Assembly (NCBI GenBank): GCA_964556665.1
Contig: CAZKXU010000064.1
Location: 1 to 20,346 of the forward strand
Source of the DNA: CAZKXU01 sp964556665
Lineage (GTDB): Bacteria > Bdellovibrionota_C > UBA2361 > CAZKXU01
Direction: 5' to 3'
Length of the DNA stretch: 20,346 nucleotides
Each line of letters begins with the position of its first letter. The stretch's first letter is position 1. The notes under the pieces were generated by a model. That model saw only the letters and a list, made by a program, of their open reading frames with translations. It did no database searches and was not told where the DNA came from. Positions 15,281 to 20,346 of this stretch are shown in pieces. Both the position numbers and the translations under genes were made by a program.

Positions 15281-15997
15281 ATGAAATCTATTAAATCGTT
15301 AGTTTTTGGTATTAGCACTGTGTTACTACTTTCAACATCGGTGGCGTTTGCGGCGGCTCCGGCGTGTAGTGGTAACAAGAAAATCGACCAGAGCACTCTA
15401 AAACGGCTAAAGAGTGTTGAAAAGAGTGCCAAAGAAGCATTAAAAAGGGTAGAAAAAAAGATTAAAGATTCAGGCGTTACAGCGGTAAACCGTACAATTA
15501 AACAGTTGGAAAAACTGGTGATTAAGACTGAAAGAGAGAAAGAGAACAAGTTGTATGCAAAAGAAAGAAAGCAGGATCAGTATCAGAATCTGTATGCTAA
15601 ACTTCATGCTAAAGAGGCAGCGCTAGCTCAGTTTGTTGGACTTGATTGTACGAGTAAGGCTATTGGAGGACTATTTGATAATGGTCCAAGTGGAGAGGAC
15701 ATTATAAAGAGATGTATTAGAGATGCTCAAGTGGCTGCAGCTCAAATGATAGCGATTGGGCGTAAGAAGAAGGTGTTACTAAAGCAAGAAGATGGAGATA
15801 TGGACCGATTCGATCAGCAGGTTGCTCAAATTGATAAAAAATATCAACGTATTCTGGGGCAGCTAGCTGCAGCTCAGGATAAGTTAGTGAATGCAGAGAA
15901 GATTGAGGATGCACTTCAGGTTGAAAGGGATGACAAAGAGCTTAGCTTTTTTAATGCCCAGGACGATACTGCTGAGTTTGCTCAGACATGTCTATAG
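15281..15997 (+). CDS. Secreted coiled-coil protein with four cysteines
   Basis: Not a family I recognise. A Sec signal peptide is clear: basic M-K-S-I-K-S, a hydrophobic core, then S-V-A-F-A-A-A, with cleavage likely near residue 23-25. The mature protein is about 215 residues, highly charged and predicted helical with long heptad-like stretches (about 30-110 and 160-230), so a periplasmic coiled coil is likely. Four cysteines remain after the signal (near the mature N-terminus, about 125, 145 and at the C-terminal C-L), enough for two disulfides. The ATG at 15281 was chosen over an upstream GTG because AAGGGA stands 7 bases before it and the signal peptide begins there. A strong terminator follows, so it is a single-gene transcript. 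Confidence 0.8.
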   Translation: MKSIKSLVFGISTVLLLSTSVAFAAAPACSGNKKIDQSTLKRLKSVEKSAKEALKRVEKKIKDSGVTAVNRTIKQLEKLVIKTEREKENKLYAKERKQDQYQNLYAKLHAKEAALAQFVGLDCTSKAIGGLFDNGPSGEDIIKRCIRDAQVAAAQMIAIGRKKKVLLKQEDGDMDRFDQQVAQIDKKYQRILGQLAAAQDKLVNAEKIEDALQVERDDKELSFFNAQDDTAEFAQTCL

Positions 15998-16036
15998 TTT
16001 TTGAATATGACGAAGTGTTCGATTAATTATTGAAAT

Positions 16037-16091
16037 TGGGACAACCTGAGGGTGTTAGGCCTCAGGAGGTCCCATTTCATTTTTCATATTT
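16037..16091 (+). terminator. Strong rho-independent terminator
   Basis: Stem TGGGAC/GTCCCA plus CCTGAGG/CCTCAGG with a two-base internal mismatch and an 8-base loop, followed by a T-rich tract. It ends the coiled-coil protein gene. A-rich sequence on the other side makes some activity on the opposite strand, for the convergent small gene, possible. Confidence 0.85.
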
Positions 16092-16095
16092 TTAC

Positions 16096-16392
16096 CTATA
16101 GTCCGTTCTGCTTAGCCCAGTTATTATAATAACAGAAAAATCGTTCCTCCTCTCTCTCCTTTTTTGACCAGATCTTTCGATTTGGAATTAATAGAAAATC
16201 TGATAGCTCAGCACTTTTGGTGAGGAAGTGGAAGCGTCCAACCGAAAGCCTGAGGCTGATACCTAGTTTTCCATGAAAGCGGTATAGCCCAGGACTTAGA
16301 AACTTTACCGGCTGTTCAAGATACAGAAATTGCCCAGGGCAGGGGAGCTGTCCGTCCTTCGTTAATCCAAGAAAATTCTTTGTTTTATTCAT
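16096..16392 (-). CDS. Small hypothetical protein
   Basis: A 98-residue open frame convergent with the coiled-coil gene. It contains no motif I can name; the middle is basic and beta-rich looking (R-F-H-G-K-L-G-I-S-L-R-L-S-V-G-R-F-H-F) and the end is charged. No good Shine-Dalgarno precedes the ATG (GAGAG lies about 8 bases upstream). The base composition does not argue strongly for or against coding. It fits the gap neatly between terminator and tRNA promoter, so it may be real. Confidence 0.4.
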   Translation of the reverse strand: MNKTKNFLGLTKDGQLPCPGQFLYLEQPVKFLSPGLYRFHGKLGISLRLSVGRFHFLTKSAELSDFLLIPNRKIWSKKEREEERFFCYYNNWAKQNGL

Positions 16393-16473
16393 AAATTAGA
16401 CTCTCTATCTATAACATCGGATAAAATCCTCAAAAGTTTCCTTTGACCAAGATTAATAGTTATACAGAGCAGA

Positions 16474-16503
16474 TTGACAACTATTACAACAACTTAGTAT
16501 CTT
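16474..16503 (+). promoter_or_regulatory. Putative promoter of tRNA-His
   Basis: TTGACA (16474-16479) with TATCTT (16498-16503) after an 18-base spacer. The tRNA starts about 135 bases later, so the primary transcript would include the hairpin element at 16541-16596 as a 5' leader to be removed by processing. Confidence 0.4.
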
Positions 16504-16540
16504 TTACGATTGTTAATAAGGATATCCGATGGCTGTAGCT

Positions 16541-16596
16541 CATCCGCCTACACATTTGCTGCGCACTCTGTGCTTCGCAAATGCTACGGCGAGATG
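16541..16596. repeat. Hairpin repeat upstream of tRNA-His
   Basis: Inverted repeat with stems 16541-16548/16588-16596, 16553-16559/16577-16583 and 16563-16566/16570-16573, about 19 paired bases with internal loops. It starts directly after a 13-base match to the 5' end of the tRNA-His gene (16530-16542). No T-run follows, so it is not a plain terminator. Confidence 0.55.
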
Positions 16597-16639
16597 GTAT
16601 CTAGTAGTCATCGTTTAGGATCTGGTTAATCGATTATTT

Positions 16640-16716
16640 GGTGGCTGTAGCTCAGTTGGTAGAGCTCCGGATTGTGGTTCCGGCTGTCGTGGGTTCGAAC
16701 CCCATCAGCCACCCCA
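16640..16716 (+). tRNA. tRNA-His (GTG anticodon)
   Basis: Full cloverleaf: an extra G-1 at 16640, acceptor GTGGCTG pairing with CAGCCAC, D arm GCTC/GAGC, anticodon stem CCGGA/TCCGG enclosing loop TTGTGGT with anticodon GTG, T arm with TTCGAAC, discriminator C73 opposite G-1, and an encoded CCA (16714-16716). G-1:C73 is the identity mark of bacterial tRNA-His. Its 3' end is the probable attachment site of the element that begins immediately after it. Confidence 0.97.
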
Positions 16717-16731
16717 TTCATTACCTCATCA

Positions 16732-16940
16732 GATGCAACGGATGCAGGTTTGTGATTTTCAGCTAATTTTCTCCGCTGAAACTCACTAGTTAATTATTAT
16801 CGCTAATCATTTTGGGTGTCGGGGTTGCATCTTCCGTTTTCTCGAAAGCCACCAAAATTTCAAGAAATTTCAGAGATTGGATGCAATTTGGTGACATGTG
16901 CATCCGAGGTGCTTTTGAAATGTGGGTGCAGAGGGTGCAA
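16732..16940. promoter_or_regulatory. Cluster of G(A/G)TGCA repeats, candidate integrase arm sites
   Basis: This gene-free stretch between the tRNA and the repressor gene holds seven copies of a short motif: GATGCAA 16732-16738, GGATGCA 16740-16746, TTGCATC 16825-16831, GGATGCAA 16879-16886, TGCATCC 16899-16905, GGGTGCA 16924-16930 and GGGTGCAA 16933-16940. Five are in one orientation and two in the other. Arm-type sites of tyrosine recombinases lie in just this place beside the core site. The role is inferred. Confidence 0.4.
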
Positions 16941-16943
16941 GCG

Positions 16944-17492
16944 TCAAGACTCTTTCGTTCCACCCATATTCTTAGGTAATTGCTTACGCATCAGCTCAAA
17001 CTCTTCTTGGGTAAGTGTCAACTCGATTTCAACACCATCTTGCTTGTTCTCATCTGCTTCAAGAAGTTTAGCTTTCAGAGCATTTCTGATCTCGGTCTCT
17101 TTGAGTGGTTTCTCCCTTACAGGGGTATGAGCACGAGTATATATAGACCAGATGTCGTCTAGCGTGACCTTTGGGTTGTCACGAATTTCTGGGGGTATAA
17201 CTGACCAGAACTCATCACCATCAGGAAAGACCGATACAAAGTCTTTAATGACCGATCTGACACGATTCCTATCAAGGTGCGGTCTCTCTTCATCTCTCGT
17301 TAATTCAAGAAAGAAGAACTGAACCAGTTCATCTATCACCTTGGCAGAGGGTACTACATCAGGGTGGTTCGCTATCCTTGAAAGTGCGTTCTTATCACAG
17401 CCACTACGCTCTGAAACCTCTTTAAGGGTGTATCTTCTACCCTTAGCAGCCTCCAATTTCCCTAATAGTTTCGATAGGTTAAAGCGTATCAT
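16944..17492 (-). CDS. HTH (Xre/Cro-CI type) repressor-like protein
   Basis: N-terminal helix-turn-helix region, residues about 1-75: Y-T-L-K-E-V-S-E-R-S-G-C-D-K-N-A-L-S-R-I-A shows the two helices and turn of the Xre/HTH_26 type. The rest (to residue 182) has no motif I know; a K/E-rich segment near 130-160 may serve dimerisation. It is transcribed leftward, away from the recombinase, from a predicted promoter about 100 bases upstream that is surrounded by palindromic operators, which is the usual layout of an element immunity repressor. No catalytic Ser/Lys pair of a LexA-type self-cleaving domain is evident, so induction by RecA is not indicated. Confidence 0.72.
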   Translation of the reverse strand: MIRFNLSKLLGKLEAAKGRRYTLKEVSERSGCDKNALSRIANHPDVVPSAKVIDELVQFFFLELTRDEERPHLDRNRVRSVIKDFVSVFPDGDEFWSVIPPEIRDNPKVTLDDIWSIYTRAHTPVREKPLKETEIRNALKAKLLEADENKQDGVEIELTLTQEEFELMRKQLPKNMGGTKES

Positions 17493-17521
17493 AAAGCGTC
17501 ATGAAATATCCAAACAATGTC

Positions 17522-17551
17522 TTGACAAACGACCCATATCTGAGATATACT
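17522..17551 (+). promoter_or_regulatory. Rightward element promoter
   Basis: TTGACA (17522-17527), 18-base spacer, TATACT (17546-17551): near-consensus sigma70. It points to the excisionase-like and recombinase genes. A 13-base palindrome lies in the spacer and overlaps the -10, so a bound repressor would block it. Confidence 0.65.
17536..17548. promoter_or_regulatory. Operator-like palindrome 1
   Basis: ATATCT-G-AGATAT, perfect around one central base. It shares ATAT(A/C)TGAGATA with a half-site at 17554-17565 and with palindrome 2. It lies between the -35 and -10 of the rightward promoter. Confidence 0.55.
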
Positions 17552-17553
17552 GT

Positions 17554-17565
17554 ATATATGAGATA
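17554..17565. promoter_or_regulatory. Operator-like half site
   Basis: ATATATGAGATA, identical over 12 bases to 17591-17602. It lies at the predicted start point of the rightward transcript. Its left half is degenerate, so it may be a weaker binding site. Confidence 0.45.
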
Positions 17566-17586
17566 GAGATGGTATTCAAATCATCC

Positions 17587-17600
17587 TCTCATATATGAGA
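17587..17600. promoter_or_regulatory. Operator-like palindrome 2
   Basis: TCTCATATATGAGA is a perfect 14-base palindrome just downstream of the leftward -10, where a bound repressor would control its own gene. Confidence 0.55.
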
Positions 17601-17627
17601 TAATACCACATCGGGTGATATTGTCAA
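17600..17627 (-). promoter_or_regulatory. Leftward repressor promoter
   Basis: On the minus strand TTGACA (17627-17622), 16-base spacer, TATTAT (17605-17600). It drives the repressor gene across the rightward promoter. The two promoters face each other with start points about 35 bases apart. Confidence 0.55.
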
Positions 17628-17655
17628 ATACTTTAACTCTTAGGGTTGCTTGTAT

Positions 17656-17832
17656 ATGGACACTAAAGAATTCATCACAGCGGAAGAAGCAGCAGAAATG
17701 CTCTCAATGTCCGTAAATGCCTTCCGCATCTTCGTACATCGCTACGGTAGCAAGATTAAGAAAGTCAGACTTGGTAAGCGCAAGACCTACTACGTCAGGG
17801 CAAGTCTTATCGCATTGATGCAAGAAGCCTGA
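17656..17832 (+). CDS. Excisionase-like small HTH protein
   Basis: A 58-residue protein of the MerR-like/helix-turn-helix type 17 (AlpA/Xis-like) group: F-I-T-A-E-E-A-A-E-M-L-S-M-S, a wing-like V-R-L-G-K-R-K-T-Y-Y-V-R, then a closing helix. Such proteins bend DNA at attachment sites or activate the recombinase gene. It lies 42 bases before the recombinase gene and is probably cotranscribed. The ATG at 17656 was preferred to an in-frame TTG two codons upstream; TAGGG about 10 bases before is the only weak ribosome site. Confidence 0.75.
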   Translation: MDTKEFITAEEAAEMLSMSVNAFRIFVHRYGSKIKKVRLGKRKTYYVRASLIALMQEA

Positions 17833-17874
17833 CCCTAATCTCTCGTGATGATGGTTTTTGATTGAGGTTTTATT

Positions 17875-18951
17875 ATGGCAATTCGTGAATTAATTAAGGA
17901 TGGCAAGAAAGTTGGATATGACGTTCAGATCTCTTTACGTCACCCACTTACAAAGAAGCGTCACTTCCTTCGCAGACGCGCAGCAAATAAGTGGGAAGCC
18001 ACTCAGCTTGAAATCACACTTAGACAAGAACTTGAAAAACAGCTTTCAGGTAATCCAATTCCAACATGGTCTGATCTAGTAGCAGCTTATGAAAGATACT
18101 GCTTGGTCAACAAAGCAGCATCTACCAGACACAACGAGCTTTCAATCCTCAGTCATCATGCAACGCCGCATTTACACTCGAAGATTGTAAATCAGATCAC
18201 CGATGCAGACATTCGAGAGATCTTAAACAGAATTGACCCGTCGAGATCATTAAGTCTTAGACATAACGTGAGGAAGTGCCTTGCTAACGTCTTCAACTAT
18301 GCTGTTGATTGCAGGCACATCACTGAGAATCCCTGCAGAAGAATCAAACTTCAGAAAGTACCTGACCCTCAACTTAATATTCTGACAGATCAGCAGATCA
18401 AGACCTTTCTAAAGAGTGCCGAAGCATCGGGGGTTGAATGGTTTCCGATTTGGGCAGTTGCAATCTATACGGGGCTAAGAAGTGGTGAATTGATTGCTCT
18501 TCGATACCGACATATTGAGCACAACGAAGGCAAGCCAGTTATCAAAGTTCAAGAGAGTTGGACAAAACAAGGCGGATATAAACCCTACACTAAGAATAGA
18601 CAGGTTCGATCAGTACCCATCAATAAAGAAGTCCAACGCATTATCGACCAGCTTAAGAAAGCAAATCCAAATCAATGCGCACCAGATGATTTTATCCTTC
18701 CGCAGATTCCTACTTGGAAACAGGGGGATGCTGCAAAAGACCTGCGAGCCTTTCTTCAAGGGTGCGGTCTACCAGCAATCAGATTTCATGACCTTCGTGC
18801 CTGCTTCATCAGTCAATGCCTACTGCACGGTATTCAGCCGTCAGTAGTCATGAAGATGGTTGGGCATGGGGACATGAAAACCATGATGAGGTACTGCCGA
18901 CACACGGGTTCCGATGTGTTGGGGCAGACTGATGTCTTGGATTTTAGTTAG
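17875..18951 (+). CDS. Tyrosine recombinase / integrase
   Basis: Site-specific recombinase of the lambda-integrase family, 358 residues. The N-terminal 50 residues are basic and probably bind arm sites. A SAM-like core-binding domain spans about 60-150 (T-W-S-D-L-V-A-A-Y-E-R-Y). The catalytic domain keeps the usual residues: R in T-G-L-R-S-G-E-L (about 202), H-x2-R in F-H-D-L-R (about 305-308), H in V-G-H-G-D, and the nucleophile Y in M-R-Y-C-R-H (about 342). GAGG stands about 8 bases before the ATG. Its likely job is integration of the element at the adjacent tRNA-His. No frameshift or lost residue is seen, so it should be active. Confidence 0.93.
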   Translation: MAIRELIKDGKKVGYDVQISLRHPLTKKRHFLRRRAANKWEATQLEITLRQELEKQLSGNPIPTWSDLVAAYERYCLVNKAASTRHNELSILSHHATPHLHSKIVNQITDADIREILNRIDPSRSLSLRHNVRKCLANVFNYAVDCRHITENPCRRIKLQKVPDPQLNILTDQQIKTFLKSAEASGVEWFPIWAVAIYTGLRSGELIALRYRHIEHNEGKPVIKVQESWTKQGGYKPYTKNRQVRSVPINKEVQRIIDQLKKANPNQCAPDDFILPQIPTWKQGDAAKDLRAFLQGCGLPAIRFHDLRACFISQCLLHGIQPSVVMKMVGHGDMKTMMRYCRHTGSDVLGQTDVLDFS

Positions 18952-18973
18952 CTTAAATTGAGGAGAAATAAAA

Positions 18974-19489
18974 ATGCCACAAATACGAATAAAACTATCT
19001 GACCTCTTTGGTCTCGCTGAGGGGATTAGTATCTGTAACGGACACTACGAAGAGAGCCAAAGAACTAATCCAAACGGACGGGTTACATCTGTAACGCCAA
19101 CACCCGAGTTTAATAGGTTGCGCCCCTATGAGCGCAACCTTGACAAACTGGATGAGCAGTCCACTTTGCTCTGGCATATCAAGAAGAGACACAAGCGCGA
19201 TCAAGCCCTGCAGGCTTTAGCGAAAGAGATTAGAGATACGAGCCAGACCTTAGATCTATTGATCACAGCGATAAAAACCACTACCGATGCCGACAAGCTT
19301 GCGGAATTGAAAGAGCACTTTCAAGCTGCGAGAGACCGCAATTATGCACTCATAGACGAAGGCGCGTTGAAATTATTTGGAGACTGTGGTTTCGGCGGTG
19401 CCTTTTCAGAGGCAATTCAATTGCATCTGCTAGAGCTATTCAAAAAAGGAAAACTAAAAGGTCCGATGATCTGCGGTACCTTGCGTTAG
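18974..19489 (+). CDS. Element-borne hypothetical protein
   Basis: I do not recognise this 171-residue protein. A strong ribosome site (GAGGAG, 8 bases before the ATG) and its place 22 bases after the recombinase stop show it is real and cotranscribed. The N-terminal 60 residues are mixed; residues 60-130 are charged and helical (K-K-R-H-K-R-D-Q-A-L-Q-A-L-A-K-E-I-R-D then K-L-A-E-L-K-E-H-F), likely a coiled coil or helical hairpin. G-D-C-G-F-G-G-A-F near residue 137 precedes a final basic helix. It has no signal peptide or membrane segment. A cargo or regulatory role would be guesswork. Confidence 0.7.
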   Translation: MPQIRIKLSDLFGLAEGISICNGHYEESQRTNPNGRVTSVTPTPEFNRLRPYERNLDKLDEQSTLLWHIKKRHKRDQALQALAKEIRDTSQTLDLLITAIKTTTDADKLAELKEHFQAARDRNYALIDEGALKLFGDCGFGGAFSEAIQLHLLELFKKGKLKGPMICGTLR

Positions 19490-19497
19490 AATTTGAC

Positions 19498-19513
19498 TGG
19501 ACAAGGATGTCCA
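19498..19513 (+). terminator. Small hairpin after the cargo gene
   Basis: TGGAC-AAGGAT-GTCCA followed by CTTTTAT. The stem is only 5 bp and the T-tract is weak. It may slow or partly end the recombinase operon. TTGACT (19493-19498) with TTATCT (19517-19522), 18 bases apart, could equally be a promoter for the next gene with this hairpin as its operator. Confidence 0.3.
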
Positions 19514-19549
19514 CTTTTATCTTAGGTTGTTAATTTTTTTGGTCTAAAA

Positions 19550-20155
19550 ATGAAAGTAAATAAGAAAAGCATCAATACAATTGAAAAATCGTTATCCCAA
19601 ATGAAACGCCTGTTTGCTAAGTGGTGCATAGCTAACAATCGTCGAGAGAAAATTAGAAAGCCCAATTTCAATCTACACAAAACAATTATGTGCAGCTCCG
19701 TCGATCGGGATAATGCCAAACATTATCAGTCGAAAATAGATTCCGCTCTCGGACAGATTAGATGGTGGGAGTACAAGGGTGGTCCCACATACAGCGAAGC
19801 AGAGAGTGACCACATTCGCACAATCATTGGAAACAAAATTGCAATGTTTGGAATCAAGCTACGTGAAAACGAAGATTTTGACGACGATTCCGACGACGAT
19901 AGCTGTTACGAAGAAGAAGAAAACCCACTTGTAGAGAAAATAAGTAATTTTATTTCTATGTATTGTGATTTTCTTAGTTACGAGGAGATTGCAGAGATGA
20001 AACTAGAAGAGTTCACTAGATTTGTGGAATTAGTTGTCTCACCTGATCCATCTTTAGCCGAAGTAGCGAGTCTACAAGCAGAAGCAGAGAGATTCGTCAG
20101 ATCAGTCCGACAGTTTCATGCAGGACTTTGGAGGTCAGCCTGTAAGCAGAGGTAA
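19550..20155 (+). CDS. Element-borne hypothetical protein with acidic tract
   Basis: A 201-residue protein with no recognised family. The N-terminal 40 residues are strongly basic (K and R rich), while a central acidic run rich in D and E lies about residues 106-126 (D-F-D-D-D-S-D-D-D-S). The C-terminal third looks helical. The split of basic head and acidic middle could mean nucleic-acid or protein binding, but nothing identifies a function. There is no signal peptide, and no clear Shine-Dalgarno before the ATG. The long frame, good spacing and lack of overlap with other candidates support coding. Confidence 0.6.
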   Translation: MKVNKKSINTIEKSLSQMKRLFAKWCIANNRREKIRKPNFNLHKTIMCSSVDRDNAKHYQSKIDSALGQIRWWEYKGGPTYSEAESDHIRTIIGNKIAMFGIKLRENEDFDDDSDDDSCYEEEENPLVEKISNFISMYCDFLSYEEIAEMKLEEFTRFVELVVSPDPSLAEVASLQAEAERFVRSVRQFHAGLWRSACKQR

Positions 20156-20234
20156 AAAGGCTAATAAAGCACCAACTCATTCGCTGTATAAATACTGTAC
20201 ATTATTAAAATGCTTATTTTAGGTTTTCCGCTCC

Positions 20235-20346
20235 ATGTCCGATGCCACTTATCACCTATCAACACAAGTTTATCTCGAAGAGATCAAAGCAGTATCCGTC
20301 CTCTCCCACCCATCCTATCAATCATCACTGAATCAGAATAAAAGAT
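20235..20346 (+). CDS. Start of a further gene, cut by the window end
   Basis: ATG at 20235 opens a frame that runs 37 codons to the window edge without a stop (M-S-D-A-T-Y-H-L-S-T). No ribosome site is obvious (AGG about 12 bases upstream). A GTAT-AA-ATAC inverted repeat at 20186-20195 lies in the upstream region and overlaps a possible -10. Too little is visible to name a family. Confidence 0.4.
   Translation, partial: MSDATYHLSTQVYLEEIKAVSVLSHPSYQSSLNQNKR

Larger units (their letters stand above)
16690..20346. mobile_element. Left part of an integrated element at tRNA-His
   Basis: The order tRNA gene, repressor-type gene, control region, excisionase-like gene, tyrosine recombinase and unfamiliar genes is that of a prophage, satellite or integrative island inserted at a tRNA 3' end. 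The left junction presumably lies within the tRNA T-arm/acceptor region. No second copy of the tRNA 3' sequence is present up to the end of the window, so the right boundary and most cargo are outside. No phage structural or conjugation genes are seen in this part, so the element type is open. Confidence 0.7.

Noticed and set aside
16816..17130. A 104-codon plus-strand frame overlapping the repressor gene and the repeat cluster
   Set aside because: It is antisense to the HTH gene, has no ribosome site, and the repressor frame shows a recognisable helix-turn-helix.
18494..18847. A 117-codon frame inside the recombinase gene
   Set aside because: Alternative frame of a recombinase whose catalytic residues are all intact in the main frame.
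20184..20200. CTGTATAAATACTGTAC as a LexA (SOS) box
   Set aside because: The two CTGT halves are direct rather than inverted, so it does not fit the CTGT-N8-ACAG form.

Overview
The window looks like the chromosome of a Gram-negative bacterium of moderate GC content. The evidence is a KdsB-type CMP-sugar synthetase, several families typical of LPS/O-antigen loci, and a Sec signal peptide on an apparently periplasmic protein. I cannot place the lineage. Proteins resembling Leptospira surface-carbohydrate families and a cyanobacterial LdpA-like Fe-S protein sit together here, and neither pins down a phylum. All gene names are assigned by motif and family resemblance read by eye.

Layout. (1) 1-2400: a hairpin repeat at the left edge, then a divergent pair of membrane proteins with CBS domains: an M50 site-2-type protease (minus strand) and a short CNNM/CorC-type protein (plus strand). 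(2) 2476-13754: a surface-carbohydrate locus. Two genes run leftward (a B12-binding radical SAM enzyme, then a LIC12162-family putative transferase). From an overlapping divergent promoter region at about 5865-5903, seven tightly packed genes run rightward: a large putative surface-carbohydrate transferase, a HAD phosphatase, a ferredoxin-NADP-reductase-like flavoprotein, an LdpA-like double [4Fe-4S] protein, an HpcH/HpaI aldolase, a fusion of a DRE-TIM aldolase with a GT42/DUF115-like domain, and a KdsB-like cytidylyltransferase. Together they read as a pathway that forms a 2-keto-3-deoxy sugar acid by aldol addition of pyruvate, dephosphorylates it, activates it with CTP and transfers it to a surface glycan. 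The flavoprotein and Fe-S protein would supply electrons. REP-like hairpins occur three times in this operon, once in frame inside a gene. (3) 13849-16392: a lone MoxR-type AAA+ ATPase, a secreted coiled-coil protein with four cysteines followed by a strong terminator, and a small hypothetical gene. (4) 16474-20346: a tRNA-His gene followed by the left end of an integrated element. The element has a cluster of short repeats that may be integrase arm sites, an HTH repressor, a control region with two facing promoters and palindromic operators, an excisionase-like protein, a tyrosine recombinase and two or three unrecognised genes. Its right end lies outside the window.

The most novel-looking parts are the ulosonic-acid-like operon with its aldolase-transferase fusion and redox pair, the REP-like element read through as protein, and the face-to-face promoter switch of the tRNA-His element. 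No CRISPR array, rRNA or transposase was seen.
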